From an uncultured Dehalococcoidia bacterium (GTDB taxonomy: Bacteria > Chloroflexota > Dehalococcoidia > Lucifugimonadales > Lucifugimonadaceae), in assembly GCA_913048295.1 (NCBI GenBank), contig CAJWWK010000022.1, forward strand, positions 1-33,941: 33,941 nucleotides of DNA, written 5' to 3'. Shown piece after piece: positions 25,254 to 32,538 of the stretch (position 1 is the first letter of the stretch; each line of letters starts with the position of its first letter). Below the pieces are notes generated by a model that ran no database searches, was not told the DNA's origin, and saw nothing but the letters and a program-made list of their open reading frames with translations. Position numbers and translations under genes: made by a program.

Positions 25254-26885
25254 ATGGAAGTAGACGGCAGTTACCTGGTAGCCCGAACGCTCAAAGAGGA
25301 GGGGGTCGAGCACCTCTTCTTTCTGATGGGCGGTCCCAACTACGAAATCATCAACAACTCTGAAGATTTCGGGATAAAAACGATCGACTTTCGCCATGAG
25401 CAGGCAGCCTCGATGGCCGCTCACGGCTATGCCAGGGTCACGGGTAGACCCGGTGTGACCACTGCGGCCTCAGGCCCCGGTACGCTGAATCTGCTAACGG
25501 GGCAGTACACAGCGTTTGTTGACTGCGCACCAATGATCACCCTTGGCGGGGCAGGCCCGATCTCGGATTTCGGTCGCGACGGCTTCCAGGAGATCGACCA
25601 GGTGGGAATCTTTGAACCGGTCTCCAAGGCGGTCATGCGACCCACCGATCCGGCCCGCTACCCGGAACAGGTTTCGGCAGCGTTCCGCACTGCGACTTCA
25701 GGCCGCCCCGGTCCGGTCTACATCGACTGCAACGAAGACGTGCTTTACGGCAAGGTCGACGAAGCCGATGCCGCCGCGCCACCGCGCGCCGTGGGTCGTG
25801 CCCGGCCATCCGGCGATCCCGACCTCGTCAGGCAGGCAGTGAAGCTCCTGTCGGAAGCCAGCAGTCCCATGATTTTCGCCGGTGGGGGTGTCTGGTGGTC
25901 GCAGGCCTACGATGAACTCAGGCAGTTCGTCGAGCGCACCGGAATTCCCTTCTATACATCGCCAATGTCACGCGGACTGCTCCCCGACGACCATGAAATG
26001 TCGTTCCCGGCCGCCCGTTCAGGCGCGTTCAGGCAGGCCGACGTGGTGCTTGTCGTGGGCACCCGATTTAACTGGATGATGACGTTCGGAAACAGGATTG
26101 CCCCCACATCGAAAATAATTCAAATCGATATTTACGGCGCCGAACTCGGCCACAACAGGTCAATCGAGATAGGTATCGAAGGCGACGCAAAAGCCGTTCT
26201 TAAACAGATGATCGACGAGGTCGGCCGCTCGGGATTTGAGTCGAAGGCGGAGTCAAAGTGGATCGAAACGCTCAGGCAGGCCGATCTCGACCGGCGTGAG
26301 CGCGTTGCACCACTCGAAAACTCTGAACAGCGACCCATACACCCCCTGCGCCTGTGCAAAGAACTGCGGGATGTGATGGACCGTGACGCCATCATCGCGG
26401 TCGATGGCAACGAAATCCTCCACTACGGCAGGCAGTCGGTGCCGACCTACTTCCCCGGACATCGGCTTAACTCGGGGCCTTCGGGCTGTATGGGTGTGGG
26501 ACTTCCCTACGCGATTGGCGCAAAGATCGCCAAACCCGAAAAGCAGGTAGTAGCGCTCCATGGCGACGGCTCGCTCGGCATGAACATCCAGGATTTCGAC
26601 ACCGCGGTACGCCACAACCTGCCCATCGTCATTGTCGTGTCAAACAACGAAGGCTGGACGGCCCGCGTTGAAGGCATCCGAAAGCCGGGCCGTGAACTCG
26701 GCTTCACCCGCTTCGATAAGGTGGCAGAAGCGCTGGGCGGGTACGGCGAGTTGGTCGAGGACCCGAACGACATCAGGCCCGCGCTCGAGCGTGCTTTCGA
26801 TGCAGGGGTTCCGGCAATAGTCAACGTCCGCACCGACCCGACCGCGCGGGCCCTTTCAAGGTTCGTTGGCTCAAAAATGGAGTGA
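25254..26885 (+). CDS. Thiamine-diphosphate enzyme (acetolactate synthase / 2-hydroxyacyl-CoA lyase-like)
   Basis: A 543-residue ThDP enzyme with three domains: N-terminal pyrimidine-binding (HEQAASMAAHGYAR holds the catalytic Glu), central (about 195-330), and C-terminal diphosphate-binding (GDGSLGMNIQDFDTAVRHNLPIVIVVSNNEGW). It is close in design to acetolactate synthase, oxalyl-CoA decarboxylase and 2-hydroxyacyl-CoA lyase. No acetolactate synthase regulatory subunit or branched-chain amino-acid gene is nearby, which argues against biosynthesis. With hydroxyacid dehydrogenases adjacent, cleavage or decarboxylation of an alpha-oxo or 2-hydroxyacyl substrate is a fair guess. Confidence 0.85.
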   Translation: MEVDGSYLVARTLKEEGVEHLFFLMGGPNYEIINNSEDFGIKTIDFRHEQAASMAAHGYARVTGRPGVTTAASGPGTLNLLTGQYTAFVDCAPMITLGGAGPISDFGRDGFQEIDQVGIFEPVSKAVMRPTDPARYPEQVSAAFRTATSGRPGPVYIDCNEDVLYGKVDEADAAAPPRAVGRARPSGDPDLVRQAVKLLSEASSPMIFAGGGVWWSQAYDELRQFVERTGIPFYTSPMSRGLLPDDHEMSFPAARSGAFRQADVVLVVGTRFNWMMTFGNRIAPTSKIIQIDIYGAELGHNRSIEIGIEGDAKAVLKQMIDEVGRSGFESKAESKWIETLRQADLDRRERVAPLENSEQRPIHPLRLCKELRDVMDRDAIIAVDGNEILHYGRQSVPTYFPGHRLNSGPSGCMGVGLPYAIGAKIAKPEKQVVALHGDGSLGMNIQDFDTAVRHNLPIVIVVSNNEGWTARVEGIRKPGRELGFTRFDKVAEALGGYGELVEDPNDIRPALERAFDAGVPAIVNVRTDPTARALSRFVGSKME

Positions 26886-26976
26886 TTTTTCTTCAGATTG
26901 GAGCCTGTTCTTGCCGGTGTTCACGAATATCCAATCCCGAATACGCCGTCAAACACAACCAAGGAAGTAGCTAACA

Positions 26977-27267
26977 GTGCCGTATTACCTGATGCTTTCC
27001 AGACTTACCGAACGTGGGCGCGACCGGATCAAGCACGACCCCGATCGCATCATGCAGGTCAATATCGAGATAGAGGACCAGGGCTGCCGGGTGATTTCAC
27101 AGTACGCACTGCTCGGACGCTACGACTTTGCGACGGTCATCGAGGCCCCCGATAACGCACACATGAGCCGACTGGCTATCGATCTGGGTGCACGCGGGAC
27201 GATCGAGACTGAAACACTCCCGGCCGAACCGACCGATCTGTTCATCGAATCGATGAAGGGAGACTAG
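26977..27267 (+). CDS. GYD-domain protein
   Basis: A 96-residue protein matching the small GYD family. It starts PYYLMLSRLTERGRDRIK, and the core has SQYALLGRYDFATVIEAPDN, including the characteristic G-x-Y-D. It has no catalytic motif. Members resemble ferredoxin-like alpha/beta dimers and have no established function. The GTG start at 26977 has AAGGAAG upstream. It lies 91 bases after the ThDP enzyme and 99 before the amidase, so it is probably part of the same transcript. Confidence 0.85.
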   Translation: MPYYLMLSRLTERGRDRIKHDPDRIMQVNIEIEDQGCRVISQYALLGRYDFATVIEAPDNAHMSRLAIDLGARGTIETETLPAEPTDLFIESMKGD

Positions 27268-27366
27268 CCGGGGCAGTGGCCCGGCACTCGGCGTAATTTG
27301 CCCTTAGAATCTCGACCATCGCCACCCGACAATGTTGATCGAGGCGACCCAGGAGAACATGGCACC

Positions 27367-28806
27367 ATGACAACGGACCGCGATCTCGGTTTCACCCCCG
27401 TTTACAGGCTCCGCGAAATGATCGGTTCGAAAGAGATTTCACCGGTGGAGCTGATGGAATCCCACCTCAGGCGCGCCGACGAGCTCGATCCAAAGCTCGG
27501 TATCTTCATCAATCGCATGTCCGAGCAGGCGATGGACGCGGCCCGCACAGCCGAAGCGGCGGTCATGCGAGGAGAACAACTCGGTCCACTGCACGGAATA
27601 CCTGTCCCGGTCAAAGATACCGATGCAGTGGCTGGTGTCCCCTTCACACACGGATCTTTGCCGCACAAAGAAGCCATAGCAGCAGAAGATTCCATTCCGG
27701 TCATTCGCATCAAGGCCGCGGGGGGCATCGTCACCGGCAAGACCAACGCGCCGGAAAACGGCTATGCCGGAACGACGGAAAACCGGCTGGGGCCGCCTGC
27801 GCGCAATCCGTGGAACCCGGAAACGACTCCCGGTGGTTCGTCTGGCGGTTCGGCCTCGGCGGTCGCTTCCGGTCTCGCCAGTTACGCGACCGGTGGCGAT
27901 GGGGGCGGCTCGATAAGAATTCCTTCAGGATTTTCTGGCATCTACGGCATCAAGGCGACGCAGGGCAGGGTAATCCGCGCCACGACCGGACGGTCCAGCT
28001 ACAGCATTATGAACAACTCGACGGCAGGACCGCTCACCCGTACGGTACGCGATGCCGCCATGGCCCTGGCGCTCGGCTCCGGGCACCAACCGGCAGCGGA
28101 GTACGGGACCCTCACCGACGATGTTCCTGACTTCGTTGGCGCGCTCGGTAACGGCGTGAAGGGTCTTAAGATCGGCTGGACTTCCGACATGGGGGGTAAT
28201 CCCGTCGATCCCGAGGTTGTCGACGTCGCCGAAAAAGCCGCGAAAACTCTCGAAGAACTTGGCGCGAACGTTGAAACGATTGACTTCAACCCCTCTGACT
28301 ACGAGGAGGTTTTCTGGAGTTTCTTCGACTATTTCTGCATCAAGGGCCTCGATGCCTATCACGACGACTGGAAGAATCACCGGGACGAGCTTTCCGACTA
28401 CTTCGGCGATTGCATGGACCACGCCAACTCACTTCCGGCGGTGCGGATGTGGCAGATCCTCGGCAATATCGGCTGGTACCGGAACTACACGACCGAGTTC
28501 TTCGGCGACTACGACCTTTTGCTATCGCCATCTCTCGCGGTCCCGGCCTTCAAGATCGGTGAACAGCCTGAAGAGATCGGCGGAAAGCGAGTGCCGCACC
28601 GGCTCTGGGGCTTCACACCGTTCACCTACCTGTTCAATCTCACAGGCAACCCGGCGGCATCGGTTCCAGCAGGCTTTTCGTCGGCCGGGCTCCCGATCGG
28701 CCTGCAGATCATCGGCGACATGAAAGACGAAGTGACGGTGCTCGCTGCCTCGGCGGCCCTCGAAGAAGCCCGACCCTGGGCCGACAAGCGACCACCGGTG
28801 AGCTGA
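27367..28806 (+). CDS. Amidase-signature-family amidase
   Basis: A hydrolase of 479 residues with the Ser-cisSer-Lys catalytic triad. Lys is in PVPVKDTDAVAGVPFTHGS, and the serines are in GGSSGGSASAVASGLASYATGGDGGGSIRIPSGFSGIYGIKATQGRV. The length is typical and the last third contains FNLTGNPAASVPAGFSSAGLPIGLQIIG. It cleaves an amide or related bond of an unknown small substrate. ATG 27367 is favoured by homology, and an upstream frame to 27298 adds 23 unlikely residues. A separate ATG at 27359 opens a three-codon reading whose stop overlaps this start as ATGA. Confidence 0.93.
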   Translation: MTTDRDLGFTPVYRLREMIGSKEISPVELMESHLRRADELDPKLGIFINRMSEQAMDAARTAEAAVMRGEQLGPLHGIPVPVKDTDAVAGVPFTHGSLPHKEAIAAEDSIPVIRIKAAGGIVTGKTNAPENGYAGTTENRLGPPARNPWNPETTPGGSSGGSASAVASGLASYATGGDGGGSIRIPSGFSGIYGIKATQGRVIRATTGRSSYSIMNNSTAGPLTRTVRDAAMALALGSGHQPAAEYGTLTDDVPDFVGALGNGVKGLKIGWTSDMGGNPVDPEVVDVAEKAAKTLEELGANVETIDFNPSDYEEVFWSFFDYFCIKGLDAYHDDWKNHRDELSDYFGDCMDHANSLPAVRMWQILGNIGWYRNYTTEFFGDYDLLLSPSLAVPAFKIGEQPEEIGGKRVPHRLWGFTPFTYLFNLTGNPAASVPAGFSSAGLPIGLQIIGDMKDEVTVLAASAALEEARPWADKRPPVS

Positions 28807-28953
28807 TACTTCGTTGCCCCGGGCGTTCGAGGGCTCGGACTAGCCGCTGGCTTGGGCCGAATCTAAAGACTATTCGGTCAGGATGTGGCTGTATCGGGCA
28901 GCGCACGAACTCGCCAAACGCCAAAAAGCATGACCAAAATTAATCATGATGCG
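28807..28953. other. Spacer between amidase and IS relic
   Basis: No gene is seen. A short hairpin, CCGAAT (28857-28862) with ATTCGG (28872-28877), lies about 50 bases after the amidase stop. It is not followed by a T run, so a terminator role is doubtful. Confidence 0.35.
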
Positions 28954-29148
28954 TGACCTGCCCCCATAACCTGTACCACTCGTTATGTTAGTCCGACGGC
29001 TTGTTTCAGCCTTATTGTCTCCGGTACTGGCGGCCGGTATCCGAGTGAGCTGTGCGGCCCAATCGTGTTGTACTCCTGCCGCCACCGTTCTGTCAGTATC
29101 TGCACCTCCCTCAATGAATAGAAGATCTCCCGCAGTTCAACTCCAGTA
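28954..29148 (-). mobile_element. Truncated IS3-type transposase C-terminus with terminal end
   Basis: Read on the minus strand, bases from about 29148 to 28983 encode a peptide with REIFYSLREVQ, LTERWRQEYNT and HSSLGYRPPVPE, ending in KQAVGLT and TAA. This is the C-terminal end of an IS3-family integrase-type transposase. The usual Arg before PHSSLGY is Gly here. The sequence after the stop, ending TGACCTGCCCCC on the plus strand at 28954, matches the window-start element. Only about 55 codons remain, so the copy is a relic. Confidence 0.8.
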
Positions 29149-29178
29149 TAAATACCAGCCTGAAAATGTCGCCTTTGG

Positions 29179-29201
29179 CTCCCTCCCTGGCAGGTAGGGA
29201 G
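29179..29201. repeat. Intergenic palindrome, GGC-loop type
   Basis: CTCCCT-C-CCTG and CAGG-T-AGGGAG pair around a central G with one mismatch. It is close to the copy at 18921. It lies between the IS relic and the convergent 471-residue gene's 3' end. Confidence 0.6.
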
Positions 29202-29230
29202 GATCCCTTAGTGCCGGAGCGGCACAACAC

Positions 29231-30646
29231 CTACGGCTGGCTGTAACTCCGAATCACGTCCCAGATTTCGGGTTTCATTGAGTTGTAGATGAAGTAGCAG
29301 TAGTGCGTCACACCCTGGGCCTGCATTTCCGCAAGCATCCGGTCCAGCTCGGATGGGGTCAGCCAGTTCGACCCGAAATGCTCCAGTCCCACCCACGGCA
29401 GGTAACTCTCCTGTCCGCCACTGTTGGCGATCATCTTGGCGGTCTGATCGCGCACCGACGTCGTAAACCACTCGTCGGTGGCCTCGCCGTTGTAGGCACT
29501 CACCGGGTAGTCCGAAGGCATTGGGAAGTCGAACATCGACCCGAACAACTCTGACGCCAACTCAGGATCGAGCCCGTCGTTCCACTCGACCAGCGTATCG
29601 ACCCAGTTGACGATCGTTCCCCTGAACCCGGCCACCCCGCCCGACCACCAGTACTGCTTGGGCTGCTGGAAGTCGATGTAACCCTGCTTGCGGGCGGTGT
29701 TGTGGCCTGTCAGGGGCTCGGCAAACGGTAATCGGGACGAGTTGCCGACCCGCATGTCCGGCAGGTGTTCTTTCACGCCGTTGTACGAACTGCTGACACT
29801 CCACTCGACCGCAGCCTGCTTGAACGAATACCAGGCAGTGAACTTCGGGTGGTCTCGCCACCAATCGTGACTCGCGAGCGCCCCGGGAGCTTCGGCAATA
29901 AACTTCCGGGCGTAGTCGGGATTGAACCCGTGCAGGAACTCTTTGAAGTGCTCCCTGCCATCAAGTGCGGCCGGGAAATTCATACTTTTCGAATCGGCGA
30001 ACGCGCGGTTCTCAGGTGTATCGATTTGCTCCACCCACAGGTCATCGCGGTGTCCCGGCTTGATCTCCCACTTGAAGTCCGGGCCGTCGAGCAACAGACC
30101 GGTCACCTGCGGAAAGTGCTTCGCCGTGTCGCGGGCCCGGGCGACCGTCATCGTGGGCATTTCCGGATCGGTGAAACTTGGAGCGCGCCGGGTCGTATCG
30201 AGCTTCCCCGAGCCAAAACCTCCATGCAGAAAATAGCCCTTGTCGTCGACCGCGTAGATCGTAAAGCCCTTTGCCTTCCCCATATCGAGTGCTGCCGATA
30301 ATGTTTTCGATTGGCCAGCAAGGCGCGCTGGCATGGTCGGTGGCTGCCACGATAGTCCCTCGTAAAACTCGGGAGTGGGGTCGAAGGCCGCGGTCGGTAT
30401 GCGTCTGACGCGCTCGCCGCCCATTGCCTCGAGGCCACGTGGGTGCCCGTCCTCTGGCTGCGGGTAGATGTTCACTGCATCAGCGTCATCGCCATCACCC
30501 GGATCGTCGAGCAGGCACAACCACTGGAGTGCAACCTCGTCTATTCCAGCTTCTTTCAGTTCGTCCCAGAACGACTCCTCAAACAGGATGTCGTTCGGCG
30601 GCCGTACGCACATCACGGGTTTCAGCGGTCGGCGGTCAGTTGGCAT
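29231..30646 (-). CDS. Large protein of unknown function, possible TIM-barrel hydrolase
   Basis: I cannot assign this 471-residue protein. It has no signal peptide or membrane segment. It starts PVMCVRPPNDILFEESFWDELKEAGIDEVALQWLCLLDD, a strand-helix beginning seen in TIM barrels. Later sections contain KHFPQVTGLLLDGPDFKWE and THYCYFIYNSMKPEIWDV, suggesting repeating beta-alpha units with carboxylates near strand ends. This resembles glycoside-hydrolase-like barrels, but I do not recognise a diagnostic motif. It stands alone on the minus strand after the IS relic, at the edge of the mobile right-end segment. Confidence 0.7.
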   Translation of the reverse strand: MPTDRRPLKPVMCVRPPNDILFEESFWDELKEAGIDEVALQWLCLLDDPGDGDDADAVNIYPQPEDGHPRGLEAMGGERVRRIPTAAFDPTPEFYEGLSWQPPTMPARLAGQSKTLSAALDMGKAKGFTIYAVDDKGYFLHGGFGSGKLDTTRRAPSFTDPEMPTMTVARARDTAKHFPQVTGLLLDGPDFKWEIKPGHRDDLWVEQIDTPENRAFADSKSMNFPAALDGREHFKEFLHGFNPDYARKFIAEAPGALASHDWWRDHPKFTAWYSFKQAAVEWSVSSSYNGVKEHLPDMRVGNSSRLPFAEPLTGHNTARKQGYIDFQQPKQYWWSGGVAGFRGTIVNWVDTLVEWNDGLDPELASELFGSMFDFPMPSDYPVSAYNGEATDEWFTTSVRDQTAKMIANSGGQESYLPWVGLEHFGSNWLTPSELDRMLAEMQAQGVTHYCYFIYNSMKPEIWDVIRSYSQP

Positions 30647-30849
30647 TTGAGTGCTCTCCGGGCGTAGCTTTGGTATTCGCTGGAAATGTACACCATCGAC
30701 TGCGATGAGTTAGGACGTCTCAGCCGTCATTCCTTAACGTAGCGGCGAAATCCCGCCCACGCCGCACTCGTCCTAACGCCGGCTATTGTCATCCTGAACA
30801 CATGTACACAAAAGACCAACTCAGATTTGTGCTCGAGATGGAGCTGTAA
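30647..30849. other. Spacer with a long-arm inverted repeat
   Basis: No gene is supported. GTTAGGACG at 30709-30717 and CGTCCTAAC at 30769-30777 are perfect nine-base inverted arms separated by 51 bases. An open frame antisense to the tRNA contains the familiar RRGSNSRP-type string that arises from translating tRNA genes backwards, so it is not a gene. Confidence 0.4.
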
Positions 30850-30921
30850 GGTCGAGATGTATGGTGGACCCTTTGCTTCCCAAGCAAAGGGTCGCGAGTT
30901 CGATCCTCGTCTCCCGCTCCA
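30850..30921 (+). tRNA. tRNA-Gly(CCC), 3' part intact, 5' part not matching
   Basis: The anticodon arm has an eight-base extended stem around TTCCCAA, anticodon CCC at 30879-30881. A good T arm (GCGAG-TTCGATC-CTCGT) and 3' acceptor strand CTCCCGC-T-CCA end at 30921 with an encoded CCA. The 5' acceptor strand should read GCGGGAG, but nothing of the sort is present upstream. The D arm (GGTC/GACC) has a 13-base loop, and TCGAGATG is duplicated at 30833 and 30852. I therefore read it as the 3' two-thirds of a tRNA-Gly, probably an attachment-site scar, not a functional gene. A divergent functional tRNA cannot be excluded. Confidence 0.55.
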
Positions 30922-30935
30922 GTTGGAGTTGAACT

Positions 30936-30969
30936 CAGAAGCCTTCGTAGAAATGCGGAGGCTTTTCTG
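30936..30969. terminator. Stem-loop terminator after the tRNA-Gly sequence
   Basis: GCCTTCG (30941-30947) pairs with CGGAGGC (30956-30962) through one G-U, with an eight-base loop and flanking CAGAA/TTCTG pairs. TTTT at 30963-30966 gives a reasonable intrinsic terminator, directly after the tRNA 3' end. Confidence 0.6.
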
Positions 30970-31146
30970 TGATTGACACCATAAAGACACTAAACGGGCG
31001 ATTAAGTCGGTGTTTTTGAGTGGGATTCCACCTTTTTGGCGTGAGTAGACGAGTGGTGAATAATCTGCGTCGTTGCAGCAGCGTGATCCTACGATGAAGT
31101 GTCACGTATGCACGGTCGCTCCCCTCGATCCAGTTACCCTTGCGAC
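30970..31146. other. Spacer before the terminase gene, nothing recognised
   Basis: No ORF, tRNA or clear repeat. It has a more AT-rich patch with TTTTTGAG and TTTTTGG. It could contain phage-derived regulatory or attachment sequence, but there is nothing firm. Confidence 0.3.
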
Positions 31147-31722
31147 ATGACTACCTCAGCCGTCGAACCGACCAAAGCCCTTCCTCCCAGACGAGCAGCA
31201 TTCGTCAGGGAGTACCTCGTGGACCTCAACGCATCCCGAGCGGCACGAGACGTTGGCTACGCGGCTAAGTCGGCATCTGTTGAAGGATCGAGGTTGCTTG
31301 CCAATGCCGAGGTACAAGCCGAGATTACGCGGCAGCGGGCAATTCTGATGGAACAGTCCAACGTCACGCCCGAGAAAATCGTTGCTGAACTAGCAGTGAT
31401 TGCGTTCTCCGACCTAGGTGATTACATCCGTATTCATCAAGACGGCACACCATCAATCGAGCTGGGCAACATGCCACCAGGTGCGACAAGAGCCATCGCA
31501 TCTCTGAACACGGACGCCACCAGGACGGCAACTGGTAGGCAGACGGCGAAGATTCGGATCAAGCTCCACGATAAACAGGCGGCGCTGGTTTCACTGGCGA
31601 AGATTTTCGGCGTGATGACGGGCGACGGTGTAAATGTGAACGTCAGCCTAGGCGAAACGAGTGAACTGGAGCAATTTACTGTCGAGGAACTGCGTCAACT
31701 GGTGAGTAAGACGCATACGTAA
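31147..31722 (+). CDS. Phage terminase small subunit (Terminase_2 type)
   Basis: The small terminase subunit recognises packaging sites and feeds phage DNA to the large subunit. This 191-residue protein has the characteristic N-terminal helix-turn-helix section RRAAFVREYLVDLNASRAARDVGYAAKSASVEGSRLLANAEVQAEITRQRAILMEQSNVTPEKI, then a central segment (FSDLGDYIRIHQDG) and a C-terminal tail. The start at 31147 is preferred to a GTG at 31099, although no strong ribosome-binding site is seen. No large terminase, portal, capsid or integrase gene follows, so it is an orphan from a decayed or captured prophage. Confidence 0.88.
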   Translation: MTTSAVEPTKALPPRRAAFVREYLVDLNASRAARDVGYAAKSASVEGSRLLANAEVQAEITRQRAILMEQSNVTPEKIVAELAVIAFSDLGDYIRIHQDGTPSIELGNMPPGATRAIASLNTDATRTATGRQTAKIRIKLHDKQAALVSLAKIFGVMTGDGVNVNVSLGETSELEQFTVEELRQLVSKTHT

Positions 31723-31725
31723 GAG

Positions 31726-31857
31726 GTGGATGCAGAGAGCGCACAGCTATCGCCGACTGTCACACGCTCCGCACGGGAGGCGAGCTTGCGAGCTGACTTC
31801 CTTACGGCAGAGGTGGAGGGGGCCACTCCCGAGACCTCGGACGAGTTCGAGGCTTGA
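31726..31857 (+). CDS. Possible 43-residue ORF after the terminase gene
   Basis: A GTG-initiated frame begins three bases after the terminase stop and reads VDAESAQLSP to SDEFEA, 43 acidic residues. It may be a small phage gene or the start of a lost one. There is no similarity I recognise and only a weak ribosome-binding site. Chance is a real alternative. Confidence 0.25.
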   Translation: MDAESAQLSPTVTRSAREASLRADFLTAEVEGATPETSDEFEA

Positions 31858-31908
31858 TGAGCTGACATGTTTTCTCCACGAAAATTCTGGAAATATTATT
31901 CCGAGTCA

Positions 31909-32046
31909 AATCCGATAGCCCAGCGAAGGCCGATGTCTTTTCCTGGATATGGACGTAGAAAGACAACTCCGCGCCTAATAATCAGATCTGCTCTGTAGAT
32001 GAGGAACGATGCTATTCTGCCCCCGACGCTGAGTTCTGACAGAACC
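31909..32046 (-). mobile_element. Decayed 5' end of an IS6-like element (copy A)
   Basis: Read on the minus strand, the outer end begins GGTTCTGTCAGAAC (at 32046). A leader GTCGGGG-CAGAATAGCATC follows, then a coding remnant LSTSISRKRHRPSLGYR. Aligned to copy B, the zinc-ribbon cysteine codons are lost and the homology stops at about 31909. It lies about 390 bases from copy B in the same orientation, so the two form imperfect direct repeats of about 140 bases. Confidence 0.6.
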
Positions 32047-32116
32047 CGCAGCTGCAGACCACGACGGTTTATCTCGAGCTGGTCGCCGACCCGGGTGGAT
32101 TTATGGAACGTGTGCC

Positions 32117-32257
32117 ATGAGGTTTGTGTTGAAATGTCTGGTTTGTGATAAGCGTTTTTCCGTGGAATTCGCGGCAGGATACGAGCTTCCTCCACACAAC
32201 CTCCCACGAAGTCAAAGCCCATGCCCAGGAGCGGGCGATCTAGGGGCAAAGATCTGA
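32117..32257 (+). CDS. Possible 46-residue zinc-ribbon protein
   Basis: An ATG frame encodes 46 residues beginning MRFVLKCLVCDKRFSVEF. It then has LPPHNLPRS and CPGAG before the stop at 32255-32257. The CxxC, the following His and the later CPG resemble small phage and actinobacterial zinc-ribbon proteins with an H..P....CPGSG pattern; this is from memory, not a search. It sits exactly between the two IS remnants, and its stop is two bases before the end of copy B homology. It has no strong ribosome-binding site. It may be a phage-derived gene trapped between insertions. Confidence 0.4.
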   Translation: MRFVLKCLVCDKRFSVEFAAGYELPPHNLPRSQSPCPGAGDLGAKI

Positions 32258-32258
32258 T

Positions 32259-32438
32259 CGGAACGTTCGTTGAAACGCCTATTGCAGTCTCGGCAACAGA
32301 AAGTCCGATAGCCAAGCGAGGTTCGAAGTTTTCTCTTGGATACGGACGTGGACAGGCAGTGCGGGCAGGACATAAACAGTCTCCTCAGCAAGTGAGGAAT
32401 GATGCTATTCTGCCCCGACGCTGAGTTCTGACAGAACC
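32259..32438 (-). mobile_element. 5' end of an IS6-like transposase gene (copy B)
   Basis: On the minus strand, the end sequence GGTTCTGTCAGAAC starts at 32438. A leader leads to ATG at 32373 and a frame reading MSCPHCLSTSVSKRK, then LGYRTFCCRDCNRRFNER. This is the zinc-ribbon N-terminus (CxxC...CCxxC) with LGY and NER found at the start of IS6-like transposases. Family homology ends near residue 38, after which the frame runs into unrelated sequence and stops at 32212. The element is truncated and cannot be active. Confidence 0.65.
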
Positions 32439-32538
32439 AACCCGGGGCGGTTCATGCGACCAAGTCGCCCAGAGCATATAACGCACGGCGTCGCACTGCT
32501 AGCATAGTTGGAACCCTATACGCTGGTCGAAACAAGAG
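32439..32538. other. Leader region of the NHL gene
   Basis: This 100-base stretch precedes the NHL gene. It contains GCGACCAAGTCG and GAGCAT...AACGC, weakly similar to bases 136-170. I see no clear promoter. Confidence 0.3.

Noticed and set aside
24501-25424. 307-residue minus-strand frame across the M42 gene and into the ThDP gene
   Set aside because: It runs antisense through two genes with clear families, so it is not credible as coding.
30727-30990. 87-residue minus-strand frame with RRGSNSRP
   Set aside because: This string is the well-known false protein produced by reading a tRNA gene backwards; it supports the tRNA-Gly call instead.
32024-32046. GTTCTGACAGAAC palindromes as a regulatory operator
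   Set aside because: The two copies sit at the outer ends of matching IS remnants, so they are better explained as terminal sequence of the element.
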